From Spirochaetaceae bacterium (GTDB lineage: Bacteria > Spirochaetota > Spirochaetia > Treponematales > Breznakiellaceae): a stretch of 11,164 nucleotides of DNA. Of the stretch, positions 1 through 5,764 are shown piece after piece. Each line of letters starts with the position of its first letter. The first letter of the stretch is position 1. The translations under genes were made by a program, and so were the position numbers. The DNA is taken from assembly GCA_031258335.1 (NCBI GenBank), contig JAIRMY010000093.1, positions 1 to 11,164 on the forward strand, in the 5' to 3' direction. The notes below the pieces were generated by a model that did not search any database, had not been told where the DNA came from, and saw only the letters and a program-made list of their open reading frames with translations.

Positions 1-57
1 CTGGTTTTCAAGCTGGCTATGGCCGTTTTCCACGCTGGGCTGGCCTGTCTCCGTTGA
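1..57. other. Short unassigned sequence before the G/C tract
   Basis: No gene can be supported here. Forward frame 1 is open from the window edge and ends in TGA at 55-57, giving LVFKLAMAVFHAGLACLR. That could be the hydrophobic tail of a truncated gene, but 18 codons are too few to judge and the other two forward frames are also open. Because the following bases are a long G/C homopolymer, this piece may not be truly contiguous with the rest of the window. Confidence 0.3.
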
Positions 58-141
<84 letters not shown>

Positions 142-163
142 CCGGGCCGCAAAGTCCGACGCC

Positions 164-196
164 CTGCCGTACAAGCCCCCCGTGGTTGTACGGTAG
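164..196 (+). promoter_or_regulatory. Hairpin/inverted repeat upstream of moxR
   Basis: Bases 164-174 pair with 186-196. The perfect core is CCGTACAA against TTGTACGG (167-174 and 186-193), extended by a G-T wobble, T-A and C-G to 11 pairs, with an 11-base loop. No T-run follows, so it is a poor intrinsic terminator. It lies 33 bases before the moxR start, so it could be an operator or a leader structure. The role is not shown by the sequence. Confidence 0.45.
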
Positions 197-217
197 TAAT
201 CACTTCCCTGTTGGTGT

Positions 218-228
218 TATAGTAGAGG
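218..228 (+). promoter_or_regulatory. Possible -10 element and AGAGG just before moxR
   Basis: TATAGT at 218-223 resembles a -10 box, but no convincing -35 lies 16-18 bases upstream (195-200 reads AGTAAT). AGAGG at 224-228 resembles a ribosome-binding site but sits only one base from the ATG. If TATAGT is a real -10, transcription would begin at about the ATG itself and the message would be leaderless. No other in-frame start exists back to the TAA at 197-199. This is a weak call. Confidence 0.2.
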
Positions 229-229
229 C

Positions 230-1318
230 ATGACTGACACGCCTCCCGGCGCCGGGACTCTTAGCTCCGATGATTTGATACGGGCAAAAGACATTGTTGA
301 ACGTTACAGGCGGGCCATGGCGCGGCGTATAGTCGGGCAGGGGGACATGATAGACGGTCTTCTTACCGCGCTGATTGCCGGCGGGCATATACTGCTTGAA
401 GGCGCGCCGGGGCTTGCCAAGACGCTTGCCGTAAAATGCCTTGCCGCGATAACCGGGCTTGAATTCAAGCGCATACAGTTTACCCCCGACCTGTTGCCCG
501 CGGACATTACCGGTACGCTCGTTTGGGAGCCGGGCAGGTCAGAGTTTTCCGTGCGGAAGGGGCCGATTTTTACAAACATAGTGCTTGCGGACGAGATAAA
601 CCGCGCCCCCGCCAAGGTGCAATCCGCGCTTCTTGAGGCTATGGAGGAGTATCAGGTTACCATAGGCGAGCAAACCTGGCCCCTGTGTGAGCCTTTTTTC
701 GTACTTGCTACGCAGAACCCAATCGAACACGAGGGGACATACCCGCTGCCCGAAGCCCAACTGGACCGCTTCCTCCTAAAACTAAAGATAGACTATCCGG
801 GCGTGGAGGATGAGCTTAACATAGTCCGCTTGAACCGCGATGAGGCGGGGAGCGGTGGGCGGGGGGGCAGGTCTTTCGGCGATATGGAGGCGGCGCTGGG
901 GGCGGACAAGATAGAGGCGTTGCGTACCGCGGCTGCCAACATTCATGTTGACGGCGAGATAGAACGCTACATCGTGTCCATAGTGGCGGCAACGCGCCCT
1001 GCGCGGGAGAAGGCGGGCTCCCGGACGGGCAGGAAGCCGCCTCATGCCGGAAGCGAGAACGCGGTCAAAGGGCATGGCGAGGGGATATACAGGTACATCG
1101 CTTTTGGTGCGTCCCCCCGGGCTTCGATAGCGCTGTACCACTGCGCGAGAATCAGGGCGCTGTTTGCCGGCAACACGTTTGTCAGGCCGGAAGATGTAAA
1201 AAGCGCCGCCCTGCTCGTGCTCAGGCACAGGCTGTCCCTGTCTTACGAGGCGGAGGCGGACGGCCTCGACGCCGATGCCGTGATAGCGCGTATCCTAGCC
1301 TCCGTTCCGGTACCCTGA
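230..1318 (+). CDS. moxR: MoxR-family AAA+ ATPase
   Basis: This 362-residue cytoplasmic ATPase belongs to the MoxR branch of AAA+ proteins, which act as chaperones that remodel or mature partner complexes together with a vWA-domain protein. Visible motifs are Walker A GAPGLAKT (58-65), Walker B IVLADE (117-122), sensor-1 region ATQNPIEHEGTYPLPEAQLD (160-179) and the C-terminal GASPRAS (293-299) with its conserved Arg297. Most family members run about 310-340 residues. The extra length here is mainly a basic, Gly-rich stretch at about 257-287, inserted between AATR and the GASPRAS lid, plus a Gly/Arg loop at 207-214 encoded partly by a run of seven G (861-867). The start at ATG 230 is the only in-frame option, with a poorly placed ribosome-binding site. 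Its partner DUF58 gene follows after one base. Family assignment is secure; the client is unknown. Confidence 0.93.
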   Translation: MTDTPPGAGTLSSDDLIRAKDIVERYRRAMARRIVGQGDMIDGLLTALIAGGHILLEGAPGLAKTLAVKCLAAITGLEFKRIQFTPDLLPADITGTLVWEPGRSEFSVRKGPIFTNIVLADEINRAPAKVQSALLEAMEEYQVTIGEQTWPLCEPFFVLATQNPIEHEGTYPLPEAQLDRFLLKLKIDYPGVEDELNIVRLNRDEAGSGGRGGRSFGDMEAALGADKIEALRTAAANIHVDGEIERYIVSIVAATRPAREKAGSRTGRKPPHAGSENAVKGHGEGIYRYIAFGASPRASIALYHCARIRALFAGNTFVRPEDVKSAALLVLRHRLSLSYEAEADGLDADAVIARILASVPVP

Positions 1319-1319
1319 T

Positions 1320-2204
1320 TTGGAACGGGCGGAACTCTTACGGCGCATAAATACATTCCCGCTTGCCGCTTCCACGCTTGCAGCGGATATGCTGTCGGGC
1401 GGCTTCCGCTCGGTTTTTCGCGGGAACGGGATTGAATTTGAAGAAGTCAGACGCTACGAGCAGGGAGACGATATACGTTTCATAGACCGTAACGTGAGCG
1501 CCCGTTTCGGTACGCCTTACGTCAAACTGTACCGTGAGGAACGGGAACTCACGGTTTTTACCGTGCTTGACTGTTCCGCTTCGATGTTTTCCGGGGGCAA
1601 GGGGGATGTAAACCGTTTTGAACAGGCTCTGTTAGCCGCCGCGTTGATAGGGTTTTCCGCTGAAAGGGCTGGGCAGCGTTTTGGAGCCTTGTTTTTTGAC
1701 AACGAGGTACGCCAGCTTTTCAAGCCGGGGAAGGGTCGCGCTCACCTGATGGCGGTGGTAAGCGCCGCACTAAGCGTAAGGCCCGAAGGGCGGGGCAGCG
1801 CCCTTTCGTCCGCTATACGCGGGGCGGGCAGCCTGCTCAAACGCCGCAGCCTCGTGACGCTGATTTCGGATTTCCGCTGTCCCGATTGGGAGGGTGAGCT
1901 TCGCGGCCTTGCCGGGAAGCATGATTTTATCGCTGTGAGAATAAGCGACCCGTTTGATTATGAATTTCCGGGATTCGGCTTTTTGACGGTGGAGGACCCG
2001 GAGAGCGGAAAAACCATACAGGCGGCCACGGGTTTTTCATCTTTTCGCCGCGCGTGGCGGGAATGGAACGAGGGGCAGAGCGCGGCCTGGGCGGATGCCT
2101 GCCGTAGGCTGGGGCTTGCAAGACTGGAACTTTCAACAACGGATGACGCGCCTTCCGTGTTGAAATTTTTTTTTCAGGGGCGGCGTTCACGGGTGCGGAC
2201 CTAA
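1320..2204 (+). CDS. DUF58 (vWA-like) protein, MoxR partner
   Basis: This is a 294-residue DUF58 protein with no evident membrane segment. The family signature is clear: FRSVFRGNGIEFEEVRRYEQ, then GDDIRFIDRNVSAR (49-62), followed by a vWA-type MIDAS motif DCSAS (84-88), which should bind a divalent metal and mediate partner binding. A second conserved patch, LISDF, lies near 180. The usual Trp in IDWN is Arg here (IDRN). The start is TTG at 1320, one base after the moxR stop. It is preferred over the ATG at residue 24 because the N-terminal ELLRRI...LSGGFRSVF stretch resembles the family's normal beginning. No good ribosome-binding site is visible, so translation is probably coupled to moxR. 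A run of nine T (2166-2174) encodes Phe residues near the C-terminus. DUF58/MoxR pairs usually precede BatA/BatB-type genes; here none follow. Confidence 0.9.
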   Translation: MERAELLRRINTFPLAASTLAADMLSGGFRSVFRGNGIEFEEVRRYEQGDDIRFIDRNVSARFGTPYVKLYREERELTVFTVLDCSASMFSGGKGDVNRFEQALLAAALIGFSAERAGQRFGALFFDNEVRQLFKPGKGRAHLMAVVSAALSVRPEGRGSALSSAIRGAGSLLKRRSLVTLISDFRCPDWEGELRGLAGKHDFIAVRISDPFDYEFPGFGFLTVEDPESGKTIQAATGFSSFRRAWREWNEGQSAAWADACRRLGLARLELSTTDDAPSVLKFFFQGRRSRVRT

Positions 2205-2273
2205 AAAGACGAATATTGGAAATGAATATCGGGAAAATGAATATAGAAAAAAATACTGAAACGGGAGGATAGC
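2205..2273 (+). promoter_or_regulatory. A+T-rich spacer with GAATAT repeats and sngA ribosome-binding site
   Basis: This 69-base spacer is strikingly A+T rich compared with the genes before it. It contains GAATAT three times (2211, 2224, 2239), twice within AATGAATAT. TTGGAA (2216-2221) followed 17 bases later by GAATAT (2239-2244) is a weak promoter candidate. GGGAGG at 2263-2268, five bases before the ATG, is a strong ribosome-binding site. The spacer has no terminator-like hairpin, so read-through from the MoxR-DUF58 pair is plausible. It could also allow separate regulation of the three downstream genes. Confidence 0.4.
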
Positions 2274-4469
2274 ATGAAAAAAAAATCTTCACATCATAAA
2301 AATCTGATGTTGTTTGATGACTTTGACGACGATGACTTTTTTGATTTCAGCGAGGAAAACATGAAAGAGGCGCTTAAGCGCCTTGAAGTGCTGATGGACG
2401 GCTACAGAAAACCCGCAGCTAAGCCCGCGGTCAAACCGGCGTTCAAGATTCCGCCGGCCAAGGCGACGGATGCCCGCTGGATCATGCCCGGAGAAAAAAT
2501 AACGTTTGGCAGCTACAAAATTACAGCAGGATTTTTTTACTTTGGCACGAGTATGCCGTCTGATTATGATGATTCACGCAATTTTGCTTCGCTCGTAAAT
2601 CCCAACATTTCCATACCCAAAAAAAAGAAACTGGATCCCAAACAGAATATGGTGCCCTCCGTCATTGATTACGCCGAATTAACTGGAATACAGCGGCGCA
2701 AGTATATAGTCTGGCTCTGCGGCGGCAGGACGGGCGAAAATATACACGACTGGTTTGCCCTGCTTTTTTTGTACGGGCTTGAACGGCGCGTGTTTATGGA
2801 CGGGGTTCGCGGCATCGTAAAAGATGAGGAATTCACAAATATACGGGACGAGGCAAAGCGCATACTGAAGCTCTACGGCGATAAGAGCAATCCTGTAAGG
2901 GCGGCGTATTCAAACTTCCTCGCGTATTTTAACATTGAACGTCCCGGCAGCGAATTGTACAACATTCCGTTCCCATATTTTGAATGTAAAAGATACAAAG
3001 AAGACAGTGTTTTTGCCGCGTATATCAACACCGCGCTGTTACAGTGCGCGGAAGACGGCGTACCTGTGAATCCCGATATTGCCTACTGCTGGTATATACT
3101 TGCCGGTGATATACGCAGAAGCGATATAGCCGTTACCTGTGAGGAGAAGTTCAAAGAACTTTTTATCATACGCTATGCCGAAACTTACGAAAAAGGCATC
3201 CCGATAAAAACAAGCAAAAAAAAGGATCCGGAAAGAGAGGCGTTTTATTACCAGCCCGCATCTACGGAATTGGATAAGGAGACGTACGCCGGGGAATACG
3301 AGAAGGCCGCTATTTCAGGGCAAAAGAGTCATATAAATAAGCTAATAAGCATTGCGGAGCGGTGCGAGATAGAACTTACGCTCTATGCGGACAGGCTGAA
3401 AAAAAACGGCGCGGTGGAAGCGATGCTGACGCTGCCTCCCGTCCTCTGGACCGGCGTCGAAGCGGTATCGTTTGCCGCCCTGAAAAGAAAACTACAGAGC
3501 CAAAGATACCTCACGGAAATAGATGAACTGAAAATTACTTTTTTCAAGAATGTCCCTATTTCAAGAGCTTCGTTGATAGATTTTGCTTACGCGCTTGAAA
3601 CCGAAAATATAGGGATAGAACCGGATATTATATCGTTCCCGGATGCTATAGATGTTATAAACGGTAAATTTATGTTTCATACATTAAAGGGGGACGTTCC
3701 GCAGCCACGCTCAAATATAACGTATTCTTTCTGTAGGCGTGTAACTGAATTAGCTGTTTCCGCGTACAGGCAGTGCAAACCCGCCGAGCAAACATTTAAA
3801 TGGTATGTTCCGGTACAATTGGACGATTATTACTATGACCGCGTAATTTCCTACGTTATGCTGCTCATACAGTATCCGCCGCCTTTACAGCAGTGCATCA
3901 AAAACCTTAAATCAAACGGGAAGGGCGACAAAGAGTACATCATAGAGTATATTCGTGATAGGGTACTCGAAGACTGCAATACAGGCTACGAGGGCGTCGC
4001 CGTACTCGAAAAACTGTACAAGGGCTTTGGGTTCACGAAAAAGGAACTGTACAGTGAGCTTCACTGCGGCGGCGTTCCGGCGGCAAAAAACGCTGATATA
4101 AGCCTTGACAAGGATAAGATTCAACAACTGCGTGAAGACAGCGACCATGTTTACACCATGCTTTCAGATATTTTCAAAGACGGCGATGCTGAAAGCACCC
4201 CATCAAAACCGGATTCAAAAAAAGCGGAGGACGGCGGCTTTGGGTTTGATGAAACGCAGATACTGTTCCTAAAGACTATTCTTTCGCGCCCCGAATGGCG
4301 GCGTGAAGAATTGTCGGGTATGGCGAGGGAACATGGGCTCATGCTTGACGGCTTTATAGAAATTGTAAACGAAACCGCGTATAATGAATTTGACGAAGCG
4401 CTTATCGAAGGCGATGAAATTATCACAGTAAATACGGATATTTCCGAGATGATGATGGAGAAACTATAA
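2274..4469 (+). CDS. sngA: TerB_N/TerB_C domain protein, Shango SngA-like
   Basis: This is a 731-residue soluble protein. Residues 14-25 form an acidic-aromatic patch (FDDFDDDDFFDF), followed by a KPA-rich linker (47-63). A TerB_N domain starts near 68 with WIMPGEKITF, then RRKYIVWLCGGR (141-152) and LFLYGLERR (164-172). The middle (about 290-640) is not recognised. A TerB_C domain fills about 654-724, with the typical LSRPEWRREEL, GLMLDGFIE and NE.A...F.EALIEGDE pattern. Proteins of this layout are known from Ter-linked DNA-processing networks. With the BrxD-like ATPase and Lhr-like helicase directly downstream, this matches SngA of the anti-phage system Shango. Its molecular role is unknown; an adaptor or sensor is an inference. 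Start ATG 2274 has a strong ribosome-binding site and is followed by a run of nine A. Parts of the gene are visibly A+T richer than moxR, which may reflect transfer. Confidence 0.85.
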   Translation: MKKKSSHHKNLMLFDDFDDDDFFDFSEENMKEALKRLEVLMDGYRKPAAKPAVKPAFKIPPAKATDARWIMPGEKITFGSYKITAGFFYFGTSMPSDYDDSRNFASLVNPNISIPKKKKLDPKQNMVPSVIDYAELTGIQRRKYIVWLCGGRTGENIHDWFALLFLYGLERRVFMDGVRGIVKDEEFTNIRDEAKRILKLYGDKSNPVRAAYSNFLAYFNIERPGSELYNIPFPYFECKRYKEDSVFAAYINTALLQCAEDGVPVNPDIAYCWYILAGDIRRSDIAVTCEEKFKELFIIRYAETYEKGIPIKTSKKKDPEREAFYYQPASTELDKETYAGEYEKAAISGQKSHINKLISIAERCEIELTLYADRLKKNGAVEAMLTLPPVLWTGVEAVSFAALKRKLQSQRYLTEIDELKITFFKNVPISRASLIDFAYALETENIGIEPDIISFPDAIDVINGKFMFHTLKGDVPQPRSNITYSFCRRVTELAVSAYRQCKPAEQTFKWYVPVQLDDYYYDRVISYVMLLIQYPPPLQQCIKNLKSNGKGDKEYIIEYIRDRVLEDCNTGYEGVAVLEKLYKGFGFTKKELYSELHCGGVPAAKNADISLDKDKIQQLREDSDHVYTMLSDIFKDGDAESTPSKPDSKKAEDGGFGFDETQILFLKTILSRPEWRREELSGMAREHGLMLDGFIEIVNETAYNEFDEALIEGDEIITVNTDISEMMMEKL

Positions 4470-4471
4470 AA

Positions 4472-5764
4472 ATGGCGGAAACAATCAGATTAAAAGACAG
4501 AGACGCTGTAATACAATCCCTGCGGGCGGGAGTAGTCCCGCGCACCGCCCAGCATCTGATACAGGTCGGGCGAAAACTTGAAATCGAAGCGATGTTGCAG
4601 GATATTGAACGGATAATGGACGGCGGTTCTTCCATACGTTTTGTAATAGGCGAATACGGTTCGGGAAAAACTTTTTTCCTCAACCTTGTCCGTTCTATCG
4701 CCATGGAAAAAGGCATAGTCTGCGCCAACGCCGATTTAACGCCGGACAAACGGCTCCACGCCACGGGCGGCTACGCCAAGGCGTTGTACATGGAACTGAC
4801 ACGCAATCTTTCAACGCGGGCCAAGGCGGACGGCGGGGCGATGACAAATGTTGTTGAACGTTTCATTCAGGCGGCGCACAACGAGGCAAAAGACAGAGGG
4901 GAAACAGTTCCGGCTGTGATAGAGGGTAAACTTGCCAAACTTACAGAACTTGTAAACGGTTACGATTTTGCCGAAGTGATAAACGCTTACTGGGAGGCGT
5001 ACGACAAGGGCGACGACACGCGCAAACAGGATGCGGTACGCTGGCTGCGCGGGGAATTCAACACAAAAACGGATGCCCGCAAGGCGCTCGGCGTACGCAC
5101 TATCATAGACGATTCGACCTGGTACGATCAGCTTAAACTGTTCGCCCGTTTTGTCCGCCTCGCCGGTTATGGAGGCTTCATCGTCTGCCTTGACGAGATG
5201 GTGAACATCTACAAACTGTCAAACCAGAAGGCCCGCAGTTCCAACTACGAGCAGATACTCCGCATCGTGAACGACACGCTTCAAGGCAGCGCCGTCGGGC
5301 TGGGTTTTGTCATGGGCGGCACGCCTGAATTTCAGCTTGACACGAGGCGCGGTATGTTCAGCTATGACGCTTTGCGGCGCAGGCTGGGTGAGAACGCGTT
5401 TGCCAAACAGCACGGCCTTGTCGATTTCGGGGGCCCCGTCATAAGGCTTTCAAGCCTTAGTCAGGAAGATTTTTACGTCTTGCTTGACAAGATACGCCTC
5501 GTCTACGCCTACGGCGACGAGGCAAAGACGCTGCTCCCGCAAAGCGCGATTGAAACATTTATGAAGTACTGCGCAAAACGGCTGGGGGACGAGTATTTCA
5601 GGACGCCGGGGACGACGATAACGTCCTTCATCAGCCTGCTCGCCGTTCTTGAACAGAACGCCGGCGCGGAATGGACAGACCTACTCGGTCAGGTTGAACT
5701 GAAAAAGGACGAGGGCGGCGCGCGCGACAGGCTGTCGCCGGATGACGACTTGGTCGCCTGCTAG
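4472..5764 (+). CDS. sngB: BrxD-family (DUF2791) P-loop ATPase, Shango SngB-like
   Basis: This 430-residue ATP-binding protein resembles the BrxD/DUF2791 family found in type 2 BREX and in Shango. The N-terminus (AVIQSLRAGVVPRTAQHLIQ, then VGR) is typical of the family. Walker A is GEYGSGKT (60-67) and Walker B is GFIVCLDE (235-242). The family block GGTPEFQLDTRRGMFSYDAL lies at 282-301 and probably senses nucleotide or a partner. No membrane segment or nuclease motif is seen. The gene starts two bases after the sngA stop, with only a distant GGAG (4457-4460), and its TAG abuts the ATG of the helicase, so the three proteins are likely made together as subunits of one complex. No PglX methylase, PglZ or BrxC lies nearby, so this is not BREX. 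The exact role (DNA loading or powering the complex) is unknown. Confidence 0.88.
   Translation: MAETIRLKDRDAVIQSLRAGVVPRTAQHLIQVGRKLEIEAMLQDIERIMDGGSSIRFVIGEYGSGKTFFLNLVRSIAMEKGIVCANADLTPDKRLHATGGYAKALYMELTRNLSTRAKADGGAMTNVVERFIQAAHNEAKDRGETVPAVIEGKLAKLTELVNGYDFAEVINAYWEAYDKGDDTRKQDAVRWLRGEFNTKTDARKALGVRTIIDDSTWYDQLKLFARFVRLAGYGGFIVCLDEMVNIYKLSNQKARSSNYEQILRIVNDTLQGSAVGLGFVMGGTPEFQLDTRRGMFSYDALRRRLGENAFAKQHGLVDFGGPVIRLSSLSQEDFYVLLDKIRLVYAYGDEAKTLLPQSAIETFMKYCAKRLGDEYFRTPGTTITSFISLLAVLEQNAGAEWTDLLGQVELKKDEGGARDRLSPDDDLVAC

Noticed and set aside
782..1228. A 148-codon open frame on the minus strand opposite moxR
   Set aside because: The + strand carries an unmistakable MoxR ATPase, and the antisense product is Arg/Pro-rich without any family pattern.
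2204..2274. DUF58-SngA as one gene broken by a frameshift
   Set aside because: The two genes are in the same frame but are separated by the TAA at 2202-2204 and further in-frame stops in the spacer; SngA has its own strong ribosome-binding site and both proteins look complete.
2274..4469. A tellurite-resistance (ter) operon
   Set aside because: TerB_N and TerB_C are present, but there is no TerC, TerD/TerE or TerZ neighbour, so metal resistance is not supported.
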